A DNA stretch of 64,000 bases from Nematopogon swammerdamellus (GCA_946902875.1 OX336344.1:20295791-20359790), one strand, 5' to 3'. Counted from the stretch's first letter, positions 20,463 through 30,599 are shown. A program made the numbers and translations. The notes: generated by a model from the sequence alone, not told the origin.

Positions 20463-21055
20463 TGATGTTCTCTCTCACGAAGACCGTTTGGCTCTGGTTC
20501 TGTAGTGACGTGTACTGATAAGATAAGATGAGATAAGATAAGATAAGATAATCTTTTATTATGCATGATAAATAACTTAACCTATTTACATTTTATATAC
20601 AATACTTAATTTATGCAAAATTGGCCAATCGGCTCTACGTGTGCCAGGGCAGGACAGAAGTCCTTTCCTGGCGCTGTTTTTCAGCCGTTGCCATGTGTTT
20701 GTGTGTGTGTATGTGGGTGAGAGGGTGTGTGTGAGGGTGTACCTGTGCGAGTGAGGGCGTGCGAGTGTGTGTGTGTTTGCGAGAGGGTCCTTTTCAGTGT
20801 GTCTACCTGGCAAAAATTTTATTTTCTTTAAAATTTGCCATCTCTCTGCAGACTCAGGAGCATCTTCCTGCATGCAATTAAAATGTTGCGCAGTTGTAAG
20901 CGCGCTTGTGTGTGTGTGTGTTGTGTGCATGAACCGCTTCGTCGCGATCATCGTGCGTGACTGAGCGCTCTCGAGGTTACGCACACTAAAACAATGTGCA
21001 CGCCTGACAACATTCATAGCCAAACGGACTTCGTGAGATAGAATATCTGTACCGC
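20463..21055. mobile_element. Fold-back MITE, copy 3, interrupted
   Basis: Left end GATGTTCTCTCTCACGAAG at 20,463 and right end CGTGAGATAGAATATCTGT near 21,036-21,055. Between 20,519 and about 20,893 it is split by foreign sequence starting with AGATAAGATAAG repeats and an AATCTTTTATTATGC stretch, apparently the inverse 3' tail of a LINE, plus a GT-rich microsatellite (20,698-20,785). Confidence 0.6.
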
Positions 21056-21169
21056 AAGTTCTTTGGTGAGTTCGAACAATTAGAGCAGAGTGCAAATTTC
21101 ATGGAGTGCACAGAAAACCAGTCGTTTTCATGTCATTCCTATAGTTTCTCCGCATTTTTTTTTTATTTT

Positions 21170-21490
21170 TTATTGAAACCGACACGGTTGGCTACATCAC
21201 CTACAACATCCGTGATGTCAGCCCATAATACCGGGTGTACTTGGTGCCACGTCAGTGCTTCCCTTCGGTCGTGCCGGCTACACTGAACTGGACGGAAAAC
21301 ACAAACTATTTACATAGCCGTTTCGACCGACCTTTCATTCAGTGCGGTGGTACCAACCCGGGCGGATAAACCCTACCACCTAGTAATATAAGAAGGGAGT
21401 CATATCCCTTAGTCGCCTTTTACGACATGCACGGGGAGAGATGCAGTGGGGATATTCTTTTAAAGTACCGGCCCCACACGGTACAAAAAT
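21170..21490 (-). repeat. SINE-B copy with alternative head
   Basis: Inverse SINE-B body (GACACGGTTGGCTACATCACC to CTACCACCTAGTAA), but instead of the tRNA/5S head it continues AGGCGACTAAGGGATATGAC-type sequence and ACCGGCCCCACACGGTAC, which match the LINE-type repeat at 3137. The same fusion is found in plus orientation at 57,893-58,205. Confidence 0.7.
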
Positions 21491-21534
21491 AACAACAGCA
21501 TTGCGCTGTAAGAAAAAAGAAAGCCAATACTTGG

Positions 21535-21775
21535 ATGGGTGATCGCTCGACCGCTGACCGTGGTTCGGATTCCACGTAAACCTGTTGGTCCCGTCCCTTC
21601 TTACCTTACTAGGTGCTAGGGTTTATCCCGCCCGGGTTGATACCACAGCACTGACTGAAACGTCGGTCGAAACGGCTATGTAAATAATTCGTGTTTTCCG
21701 TCCCAGTTCAGTGTAGGCGACATGAAATGAAGGGAAGCACTGACATGGCACCTAGTTCACCCGTTGTTATGTAAG
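21535..21775 (+). repeat. SINE-B copy
   Basis: Starts within the 5S-like part (TACTTGGATGGGTGATCGC), runs through the B-box-like GTGGTTCGGATTCCACG and the body (GTTTATCCCGCCCGGGTTG, AAACGGCTATGTAAATA), and ends near GTTCACCCGTTGTTATG. Confidence 0.75.
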
Positions 21776-21886
21776 ATTTCACTCTAAAAAAAAAAGATAA
21801 TTGATTCGAGAGCATCACGTTGTTTATCGCAATAATAACACAAAAGTTAAAAAATAGTTCAATAAAGAAAAATAAGGTTTACTCAC

Positions 21887-22078
21887 AGCAATCCTTTGGT
21901 TCCACGCACTTTTCCCGAACAGCGTCATAGACATAGCCCTTCTTGCATTGACAACCACCGACGAGACATAATAAGGGGCAGGGCTTACGCGGTCCGTTGT
22001 AGTCCGTGCAACTTTTTCCGCAGTAGTTACTGCAACCGCTTTCTGCGTTCGGATCGCCTTTGCAGCCGATTTTTGGAC
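21887..22078 (-). CDS. TIL-domain exon
   Basis: 64 codons, ten cysteines. Opens GPKIGCKGDPNAESGC and ends CVEPKDC. Acceptor AATAG, donor GTGAGT, phase 1-1. Loop CPLLC gives leucine at predicted P1, chymotrypsin- or elastase-like if inhibitory. Its first two bases are GT; joined to the final T of the upstream exon at 28220 they rebuild a TGT cysteine codon that exon lacks. It resembles 34428 and 51204 (KGDPx, GCxC, YVYD). Confidence 0.9.
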
Positions 22079-22134
22079 CTATTCAGAGCATTCATTCAGT
22101 TCGATTTATGTATTTAGATTAAATATAACGCCTG

Positions 22135-22640
22135 CGGGGCCGACACTTACAAATAATATACCACTGCATCTCTCCCCGTTCATGTCGTAAAAGGTGACTA
22201 AGGAATAAGGACGAGATACCGTGCTAAAGGGCGATAGGATAGCCACTTCTCACCTTGGAACGTTCCTGCCACAGAGTCATGCAGCGGGTGGGTCTTTGTG
22301 CCTTACTTTCTGCTTGATACAAGTTATCTTGTCTGAATACTTTGCTAAACGTGGTGGTCGGTGTTGCTCTTTAATTAAGCGGAGTTCTTGCGGCACAATA
22401 ACCGATTACTGTGCTTTTTTACCCCTATTTTCAGGATACTGCGTGTGGTCTGTCTGAAAATCAGTGCTGCGGCAGAAGGCTCGCCCGCTGTCGCAGCAAT
22501 AAGCTGAGACAGACACCCATTTATCTTATTGTTTTTTTTTTAAGCTAGTTAAGTTATTCTTTCAATTGTATAATCGTGTAAATAAGATAAATAAACATAT
22601 TTCATTTCATTTCATTTCATTTCATTTCATTTTGGTATGC
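22135..22640 (+). repeat. LINE 3'-end copy with (ATTTC)n tail
   Basis: Same body as 3137-3480 (CCACTGCATCTCTCCCC, GCTAAACGTGGTGGTCGG) continuing into GGCAGAAGGCTCGCCCGC, AATAAGCTGAGACAGACACC, AAATAAACA and an ATTTC array at about 22,595-22,632. Non-coding. Confidence 0.7.
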
Positions 22641-23140
22641 GTGATGCAACGCTGTGTTTCGACATATTTAATCATTCTAAATTTTTTTAACAAATTAACC
22701 CACTAATTCTTAGCGTACCTGTCTTGTCGGATCAACACGCCGCCATCTAGGTATATCGTCGGATGATTTCTTTGTTCCAAGAGTCTCCTACATATAACCT
22801 TAAGGCCGTGACAAACGCCAACGACCTTGAGCATTCGGGAATTTCAAAATTCAAATTATTTTAGTTTATGTACCACTTTTTATAAACCTCTATAAGTATA
22901 GACTATCGATGAAAACTAAAATAAAAATAGGTACTTACGTAAGCAAAGATATGTAGATAGGTGCATTTAAGTACGTATGGTTAATTACGTTGATAATTTC
23001 GTGCAGGCGTTTTTTTGTTTTTTATTTTTATCTCCTGTCGTGGTTACTGTAACGTGGCACTTAGCAGATTCCTTTCTCCCGTCAAAATACCTAACCAACA
23101 TTCCACAGCTCGCTCACAATGAGGGTAGATCGAGGGACGA
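22641..23140. other. AT-rich intron, no gene seen
   Basis: No exon, repeat family or stable open frame could be recognised. Confidence 0.5.
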
Positions 23141-23420
23141 CGCTGAAGGCGGAGGAGCGAGGGGGGACGGGCAGTAGAGCGCGCGTGAGACGAGAAGATC
23201 GTTTTTGGTGCGGAACGGGAATTTGGCGGATTTAAGTAGTAAGACGACAGAGACGTTAACAAACCTTTCGGGAAGGCTTATCTGGGTACCATTGTGCGTG
23301 AAAGTGAAAGATTTTTAGACAATAAGACGAAGACCGTCGCGGGCGCCGAACAGAGCGCACGGTCAGGCTGCAGCAGCAGGCTCGGATGCTGGAGGTGGAA
23401 TTCCGAAGATCGACGTCTCG
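23140..23420 (+). promoter_or_regulatory. GC-rich island with donor-like end (candidate first exon)
   Basis: About 280 bp of clearly higher GC than its surroundings (GGCGGAGGAGCGAGGGGGG, GTCGCGGGCGCCGAACAG), ending TCTCGG|GTGAGTGAG, a strong donor in plus orientation. It could be an untranslated first exon with promoter of a plus-strand transcript or a nested gene. It lies 200 bp from the hAT-like element, so a mobile origin is possible. Confidence 0.25.
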
Positions 23421-23810
23421 GGTGAGTGAGCTCTAATACCTATCAGTGTTTTTCCTTCATGTTCCAAAGCTAAGTGCCCGTTAGATTATATTACAATAAT
23501 AAAATTTCATTGTATTTTTTTTATACTAATTTTACTCATCACTTAAAAAAACCAATACACCACATTATTAGTAAGGAAACAAATTTAATGTTATTTTTGT
23601 AATTAGTTTTTTTAGTTTAGTCCCGCACCGTCGTCACTCATAATCAGTGATCGGTATTTCGGGCGTCATTGCAGGGCCGAATTGTGAGAAAAAAAAATAT
23701 TTTTTTTATTTTACCATTTTATGGTACATAATGTTACAAACTGCCTCAAATGTATTTTAAATTGTTTATCGTTACACTTACACGAGTAAACGTTGTTTTA
23801 AATATGTTTT

Positions 23811-26700
23811 CCAGATTTTCTCGAAAAAATTAGCCTTTCGGAAAAAATCTATAAATTTGGTAAAATTTTAATGGAATCATGTAGATGGCAAAAAAATAAG
23901 GCACTTTTGTTATTATATGTTTTAACCAAATGTCAATGGTTCCGAAGTTATGAAATAATGAAATCTTTTTTCCGGGTTTGCGCGAAAACTGTTTATGCTA
24001 GAAGAAAAAATTAAGATCCAAATACGTCGAGGCTTTGATCCTCTAAACAGAAAAGGTAACATATACACAAAAATATAAAAAAAATATAATTGGTAAATTT
24101 TACCAAACTCCGAATTTTTCAAATTTGGTTGAAATTTTAAAGAATTAGTATATAAGGCCAAAATATAAGACTAATTTGGTTCTTACATGTTTTTTCCTAA
24201 TATAAGTGGTTCCCCTGAAACGGAACAATGAAATGTTTATTGAAGGTTTTCGCGAAAAATACTGATCCTAGAATGCTATTACCATAACAATGTACGTTTA
24301 TACTTTGATCCACTATACAGAACAAGTAAAAAATATACGCAATTTTTTTTGGAATTTGGTTAAAGTTTCAATGAAAACTTATAGAGGGCCGAAATACAAG
24401 GAACTTTTGTTCTTAAGTTTTTTGGCCTAATGTAAATGGTTCCCAAGGAATAGAACAATTAAATATTTTTTCCAGATTTTCTCGAAAAAATTAGCCTTTC
24501 GGAAAAAAAACTATAAATTTAGTAAAATTTTAATGGAATCATGTAGATGGCAAAAAAATAAGGCACTTTTGTTACTATATGTTTTTACCAAATGTAAATG
24601 GTTCCGAAGTTATGAAATAATGAAATCTTTTTTCCGGGTTTGCTCGAAAACTGTTTATGCTAGAAAAAAAAATTAAGAACCAAATACGTCGAGGCTTTGA
24701 TCCTCTACACAGAAAAGGTAACATATACACAAAAATTAAAAAAAATTATAATTGGTAAATTTTACCAAAATCCATATTTTTCAAATTTGGTTGAAATTTT
24801 TAAAGAATTAGTATAGAAGGCCAAAATATAAGACTATTTAGGTCTTACATGTTTTTTCCTAATATAAGTGGTTCCCCAGTAACGGAACATTTAAATATTT
24901 ATTGAGGGTTTTCGCGAAAAATGCTGATCCCAGAATGCTATTACCAGAACAATGTACATTTATACTTTGATCCACTATACAGAACAAGTAAAAAATATAC
25001 GCAATTCTTTTTGGAATTTGGTTAAAGTTTCAATGAAAGCTTATAGAGGGCCGAAATACAAGGAACTTTTGTTCTTACGTTTTTTTGCCTAATGTAAATG
25101 GTTCCTAAGGAATACAACAATTAAATATTTTTTCCAGATTTTCTCGAAAAAATTAGCCTTTCGGAAAAAAACTATAAATTTGGTAAAATTTTAATGGAAT
25201 CGTGTAGATGGCAAAAAAATAAGGCACTTTTGTTATTATATGTTTTTACCAAATGTCAATGGTTCCGAAGTTATGAAATAATGAAATCTTTTTTCCGGGT
25301 TTGCTCGAAAAATGTTTATGCTAGAAAAAAAAATTAAGAACCAAATACGTCGAGGCTTTGATCCTCTACACAGAAAAGGTAACATATACACAAAAATTCG
25401 AAAAATTATAATTGGTAAATTTTACCAAACTCCGTATTTTTCAAATTTGGTTGAAATTTTTAAAGAATTAGTATAGAAGGCCAAAATATAAGACTATTTG
25501 GGTCTTACATGTTTTTTCCTAATATAAGTGGTTCCCCTGTAACGGAACAATGAAATATTTATTGAGGGTTTTCGCGAAAAATACTGATCCCAGAATGCTA
25601 TTACCAGAACAATGTACATTTATACTTTGATCCACTATACAGAACAAGTAAAAAATATACGCAATTTTTTTGGAATTTGGTTAAAGTTTCAATGAAAGCT
25701 TATAGAGGGCCGAAATACAAGGAACTTTTGTTCTTAAGTTTTTTTGCCTAATGTAAATGGTTCCCAAGGAATAGAACAATTAAATATTTTTTCCAGATTT
25801 TCTCGAAAAAATTAGCCTTTCGGAAAAAAAAAACTATAAATTTGGTAAAATTTTAATGGAATCATGTAGATGGCAAAAAAATAAGGCACTCTTGTTATTA
25901 TATGTTTTTACCAAATGTAAATGGTTCCGAAGTTATGAAATAATGAAATCTTTTTTCCGGGTTTCCTCGAAAACTATTTTTGCTAGAAAAAAAAATTAAG
26001 AACCAAATACGTCGAGGCTTTGATCCTCTACACAGAAAAGGTAACATATACACAAAAATTAAAAAAATTATAATTGGTAAATTTTACCAAACTCCGTATT
26101 TTTCAAATTTGGTTGAAATTTTTTAAGAATTAGTATAGAAGGCCAAAATATAAGACTATTTGAGTCTTACATGTTTTTTCCTAATATAAGTGGTTCCCCT
26201 GTAATGGAACATTGAAATATTTATTGAGGGTTTTCGCGAAAAATGCTGATCCTAGAATGCTATTACCAGAACAATGTACATTTATACTTTGATCCACTAT
26301 ACAGAACAAGTAAAAAATATACGCAATTTTTTTTTTATGTGGTTAAAGTTTCCATGAAAGCTTATAGAGGGCCGAAATACAAGGAACTTTTGTTCTTACG
26401 TTTTTTTGCCTAATGTAAATGGTTCCCAAGGAATAGAACAATTAAATATTTTTTCCAGATTTTCTCGAAAAATACTGCTCCTAAAACGCAGTTATGCGAA
26501 CAAAGTTTTTTTTTTTTTGCTTTGATGCTCTATACATAAAAAGTGAAAATACTCCAAAATTTCGGTACTTTTGTACTTACATGTTTTTGTCTAATATAAA
26601 TAGTTCCCGAGGAACGGAACAATTAAATATTTGTTCCCAGGTTTCTCGAAAAATACTGGTCCTATAATTACGAGAACAAAGTAATTTTACACTTTCAATG
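23811..26700. repeat. 660-bp tandem satellite array
   Basis: Four full units and a partial one. Each contains three related subunits of unequal length (roughly 160, 270 and 230 bp) marked by TTTTCTCGAAAAA, GGGTTTGCTCGAAAA and GGTTTTCGCGAAAAA, and by TGGTTCCxxAG/GTAACGGAACA boundaries. This is a higher-order repeat. Units differ by a few substitutions and one- to three-base indels. Confidence 0.9.
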
Positions 26701-26740
26701 CTCTACACAGAAAAATAAACCTAAGATAAAAAGAAAGACC

Positions 26741-26872
26741 TTTAAACGTACACCGCCGGCACGTAACTTGGTCGGTGTGCGAAAGGCCCAGCGTAATAAA
26801 ATTGAGGGCTCCGAGTATAGCAATGTCTCTCTCGCATACAGGCCAAGTTACGTGCCGGGTGGTGTACGTATT
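26741..26872. mobile_element. Short palindromic MITE inside the satellite element
   Basis: Inverted ends ACGTACACCGCCGGCACG and CGTGCCGGGTGGTGTACG, continuing TAACTTGG / CCAAGTTA, enclose about 75 bp. It sits at the turning point between forward and reversed satellite units. Confidence 0.7.
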
Positions 26873-27666
26873 AACATTAAAATTTAGCGAATAGCACTTT
26901 GTACGTGCGTCGTGCACAGTCGGTGCTCCAAAGCGAGTGTTACTTGGGTCCATTGGTAAATTGTTCTATTCCTTGGGAACCATTTACATTAGGCAAAAAA
27001 ACGTAAGAACAAAAGTTCCTTGTATTTCGGCCCCCTAATAAGCTTTCATTGAAACTTTAACCAAATAAAAAAAAAATTGCGTATATTTTTTACTTGTTCT
27101 GTATAGTGGATCAAAGTATAAATGTACATTGTTCTGGTAATAGCATTCTAGGATCGGTATTTTTCGCGAAAACCCTCAATAAATATTTCATTTTTCCGTT
27201 TCAGGGGAACCACTTATATTAGGAAAAAACAAGTAAGAACCAAATAGTCTTATATTTTGGCCTTCTATACTAATTCCTTAAAATTTCAACCAAATTTGAA
27301 AAATACGGAGTTTGGTAAAATTTACCAATTATAATTTTTTTAATTTTTGTGAATATGTTACCTTTTCTGTGTAGAGGATCAAAGCCTCGACGTATTTGGT
27401 TCTTAATTTTTTTTTCTAGCATAAACAGTTTCCGAGCAAACCCGGAAAAAAGATTTCATTATTTCATAACTTCGGAACCATTGACATTTGGTAAAAACAT
27501 ATAATAACAAAAGTGCCTTATTTTTTTGACATCTACATGATTCCATTAAAATTTTACCAAATTTATAGTTTTTTTCCGAAAGGCTAATTTAAAATTCGGT
27601 GCGGCTTTTTAAATGCTTCCTTAGTGCGGCCCTGCAATGACGCCCAAAAACCGATCACTGCTCATA

Positions 27667-27882
27667 ATGAACTGGGCTTACCGGTGCGATCATGGCGGGC
27701 GCATCGCTGCAGCTCGACGTTTCCGAGTCCTCTATGGGACCCGTTCTCAAGAGGACGTGCTAGGTCCTCCGGCAGCCAGCACGTCACTAGCACGTCCTCT
27801 TTAGAACGGGTCCCATAGGAGACTCGAAACGTCGAGCTGCAGCGATGCGCTCGCCATCATCGCACCGCTAAGCAGAGTTCAT
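27667..27882. mobile_element. Fold-back MITE, near-perfect palindrome
   Basis: Arms of about 100 bp: GGTGCGATCATGGCGGGCGC and GCATCGCTGCAGCTCGACG on the left pair with CGTCGAGCTGCAGCGATGCG and GCCATCATCGCACC on the right, around AGCACGTCACTAGCACG. It begins immediately at the 8-bp duplication of the hAT-like element. Confidence 0.75.
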
Positions 27883-28219
27883 CAATATTAATAATATAAT
27901 CTGTTATAATCTGTAAGGGATGGTCATGGAGTAAGTTACTTTGTTTTATGAGATACTGAGTTTGTAGACTCTATGTATGATACTAAAACTAAATGGACGA
28001 TTATTAGAAATCTATTCTGTATGTATGTATGTATGTTCCTACATAACTCTTAAACCGATCATCCGAATTCGATGAAACTTTGTACAAGCATATTTTTGTA
28101 ATTTTCTCAATGTGTGCCAATTGGTCAGTTTTGGACTTTCTTTGCCGCACTTTTTGCGTATTTGGCATTTACCACGGCCTTAAGCCGAAGAATAAACATT
28201 TGATAAGAAGACGACTTAC

Positions 28220-28390
28220 AGTCTTTCGGGTCGATACACTTGCCGTTCTTGTTCCTGACCTGTCCCTTGCGGCAGTAGCAGCCCGGCACGCACTGCTTGG
28301 TGCAGCCTATAGGCTTGCCGTAATTCTCACAGGTCTCCGGGCAGGCAGTTCCGCACCGGTTGTATACCTCGCCGGGTGGGCATTGCTCCG
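28220..28390 (-). CDS. TIL-domain exon with split last cysteine
   Basis: 57 codons. Opens AEQCPPGEVYNRCGTAC and ends IDPKD plus one T. Acceptor CCACAG. The donor GTAAGT starts inside what is the last Cys codon of its relatives: minus-strand sequence is GAC T|GTAAGT instead of GAC TGT C|GTAAGT. Only nine cysteines are encoded; the tenth forms only if the next exon begins with GT or GC. The next exon down, 21887, begins GT. Loop CTKQC gives P1 lysine, as in class D. Confidence 0.88.
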
Positions 28391-28446
28391 CTGTGGGTTA
28401 CATTCGCAAAGGTTTGAAATTTGGCAACAGTCAAAATAATTATCCG

Positions 28447-28830
28447 TCAGCCTCGATAGCTCAGTGGTGCAGACAGTCGACTGTTGCTATTAATTGTTAA
28501 GCAACGCTGGGCGCGGTCAGTTCTTGGATGGGTGACCGCTCGATCGTTGGAGGCTGACCGTGGTTCGGATTCCACGTTAATTTGTAGGTTCCTTCCCTTC
28601 TTACCTTACTAGGTGGTAGGTTTCAACCCGCCCGGGTTGGTACCACCGCACTGAATGAAACAATGAAACGTCGGTCGAAACGGCTATGTAAATAGTTTGT
28701 GTTTTCCGTCCAGTTCAGTGTAGCCGGCATGATCGAAGGGAAGCACTGACATGGCACCTAGTTCACCCCCCGGTGTTATGGGCTGACATCACGGATGTTG
28801 TCGGTGATGTAGCCAACGGTGCAGTTTCAA
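28447..28830 (+). repeat. SINE-B, full head
   Basis: Head contains TAGCTCAGTGGTGCAGAC (tRNA-like A box, 28,457), then 28,498-28,541 TTAAGCAACGCTGGGCGCGG...TCTTGGATGGGTGACCGCT, closely matching the 3' half of insect 5S rRNA, then GTGGTTCGGATTCCACG (B-box-like). The body follows: CCCGCCCGGGTTGGTACC, AAACGGCTATGTAAATAG, CCAGTTCAGTGTAGCCGG, GTTATGGGCTGACATCACGG. Confidence 0.85.
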
Positions 28831-28845
28831 AAATTAAAAAAATTA

Positions 28846-29240
28846 TGATGGTCGATGTTGTCCAAAGTTTGAAGGTTGCCCAGCAAGAAATGGAGCGAGC
28901 CATGCTGGGAATATCGCTACGTGATATTGTGCGTAACGAGGAAATCCGCCGAAAACGCACTAAAGTAGTCGATATTGGATACCGGATGGTTAAGCTCAAG
29001 TGGCAGTGGGCTGGACACGTCAGCCGAAAAGACGACGACCGTTGGAGTAACCGTGTCCTACACTGGCGGCCGTGGACAAGAAAACGGAGTGTGGGAAGAC
29101 CACCCGCCATGTGGGACGACGGCATCAAGTACGTCGGCGGAAAGCAGTGGTTCCGTACCGCTGAAGGTCGGGAGGACTGGAGGAAAATTGGAGAGGCGTA
29201 TGTTCAGCAGGGGACGCTTACACGCTGACTGACTGACTGA
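28846..29240 (+). pseudogene. RTE-type LINE, C-terminal reverse-transcriptase fragment
   Basis: In-frame residues MERAMLGISLRD, VRNEEIRRKRTKV, VKLKWQWAGHVSR and RSVGRPPAMWDD followed by GEAYVQQG are the hallmark C-terminal tail of RTE/BovB-like non-LTR retrotransposons common in Lepidoptera. Upstream domains are absent. It lies between two SINE-B segments (28,447-28,830 and 29,245-29,500). Other fragments: 34,700-34,990 (minus) and 62,740-62,920. Confidence 0.8.
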
Positions 29241-29244
29241 CAAA

Positions 29245-29500
29245 ATAATTAACGTAGGTCCCTTCCCTCCTAATCTTACTTGGTGGTAGGGTTTAACCCG
29301 CCCGGGTTGGTACCACCGCACTGAATGAAACGTCGGTCTAAACGGCTATGTAAATAGTTTGTGTTTTCCGACCAGTTCAGTGTAGCCGGCACGATCAAAG
29401 GGGGAAGCACTGACATGGCACCTAGTTCACCCGGTGTTATGGGCTGACATCACGGACGTTGTAGGTGATGTAGCCAACCGTGTCAGTTTGCATAAAAAAA
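29245..29500 (+). repeat. SINE-B, 5'-truncated
   Basis: Body only: GTAGGTCCCTTCCCTCC, CCCGCCCGGGTTGGTACC, AAACGGCTATGTAAATAG, ending GTAGCCAACCGTGTCAG and a poly-A stretch at about 29,493-29,505. Confidence 0.8.
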
Positions 29501-29639
29501 AAAAAATTTACGATTCATATCCCGAGATAACTCAAAATCTACACTATAGTGTACATTTTGATATATCCCTGGTATGCCTAGGTAGGTTGTCATGTTTGGA
29601 TAATTGAACTCCAAAAACTTTGCTATTACAGGAGGGCGT

Positions 29640-30040
29640 GGTGATTTTTAGGGTTCTGTATCTGGTACGGGACCCTATTACTAAGCCTACGCCGCCTGTT
29701 TGTCTGTCTGTCTGTCTGTCCGAGGGCTGTATTACTTGAACCGTAATAGGTAGCCCGTTGAACTTTTCACAGAATATGTGTTATTATGGCCGATATAACA
29801 ACACATACCTAGTAAAAATAAGAAAAAGTAAAAAAAATAACGGGGTTCCCATAGAAGAAACTAAAAAGTGTATGCGCGCCATCGACCGAAAAGAGTATGA
29901 AGCATTTGAACTAATCATGAATTTTAACTAATATGAAGCATTTCATAAACACGCCATAGATGACGTGAGTGGCGCTGACCACGATATGGCGATACGGAGC
30001 CCACGGTGCGCGAGTTCGACTCGCACTTGGCCGGTTTTTA
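29640..30040. mobile_element. Dispersed element ending CGCACTTGGCCGG
   Basis: Starts near TAGGGTTCTGTATCTGG, has a (TGTC)n segment (29,697-29,721) and ends GTGCGCGAGTTCGACTCGC...TTGGCCGGTTTTT, a widely dispersed lepidopteran repeat end; a fragment is also at 14,488-14,555. No coding sequence. Confidence 0.55.
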
Positions 30041-30114
30041 AAGACTTTAGTACTTCACTGACCATTTAGCGGATTACAGTAATCAGCCGTTAACGCTGAT
30101 CAGGTTTACTAATT

Positions 30115-30385
30115 GAATTCAATGTTTATCCTTACCTATAATAAAATCCAACGTCTGCTTTCTGTCTGAGTGTCTGAGTGTCTGAGTGTCTGAGTGTATG
30201 TCTGTCTGTCCGCTTATAACTCGAGAACCACTGAACCGATTTTAATAAAACAAAATTCTACGGATAGCTTGATTCTTCCCATCAACTATAGGCTACTTAC
30301 TATCACGCTAAATAGCTTATGAGGTTAGCAGTGAAGTGAAATATGAGAGCGGGCGGAGCCGCGGGCACAGCTTGTGTATCATAAA
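30115..30385 (-). repeat. Dispersed repeat with TGAG/TGTC microsatellite
   Basis: Inverse of the repeat at 1808-1910 (TTATCCTTACCTATAATAAAATCC). It continues through ACTGAACCGATTTTAATAAA to GGAGCCGCGGGCACAGC, which resembles the GC-rich ends of the Helitron-like pieces at 5,000 and 19,820. Confidence 0.5.
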
Positions 30386-30401
30386 ACATAAGTGTACTCA
30401 C

Positions 30402-30590
30402 GACAATCTCGTTCCGGTACGCAGTCACCATTATCGTCCCTGAAGTACCCCGGCCTGCACATACAGCGCATTCTACCGCATCCGGTTCCACAGTTCCCTA
30501 CAGGCTTCTTCCTGTTGGCGCAGGTGTCGTCACTGCAGATCCGCGGGCAGATTTTGAAGACCTCGTTTTTCTTCGGGCATTTCACTGGTG
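30402..30590 (-). CDS. TIL-domain exon
   Basis: 63 codons, ten cysteines. Opens APVKCPKKNEVFKIC and ends CVPERDC. Acceptor CAACAG, donor GTGAGT, phase 1-1. Loop CGTGC puts threonine at predicted P1. Closest in layout to the 13-cysteine exon at 2871 (AP-I/V-KC start, CANR/CKNR spacing), which suggests the extra cysteines there are derived. Confidence 0.9.
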
Positions 30591-30599
30591 CTGTTGAGC

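Larger units (their letters stand above)
23645..27660. mobile_element. hAT-like non-autonomous element carrying a satellite
   Basis: Left end CAGTGATCGGTATTTCGGGCG and right end, read inward, CAGTGATCGGTTTTTGGGCG; both continue GTCATTGCAGGGCCG, giving terminal inverted repeats of about 35 bp. The flanks 23,637-23,644 and 27,661-27,668 are both CTCATAAT, an exact 8-bp target duplication as hAT elements make. Length 4,016 bp. No transposase frame. The interior is a tandem array of about 660-bp units in plus orientation (starts near 23,811, 24,472, 25,134, 25,793, 26,455), then a spacer with a small MITE, then one unit in reverse (about 26,960-27,590). Confidence 0.85.

Noticed and set aside
20586..21095. 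169-codon minus-strand frame rich in His/Thr
   Set aside because: It is produced by GT microsatellites and MITE sequence; no homologous frame is kept in the other two copies.
23690..27600. CRISPR-like or prokaryotic repeat array
   Set aside because: Units are about 660 bp, AT-rich and contiguous without spacers, inside a transposon of an insect genome.
28447..28580. 5S rRNA gene
   Set aside because: Only the 3' half is 5S-like and it is embedded in a tRNA-like SINE head repeated elsewhere.
28773..29228. 151-codon plus-strand frame as a host gene
   Set aside because: Its sequence is the C-terminal tail of an RTE-type LINE, with the start supplied by SINE sequence.
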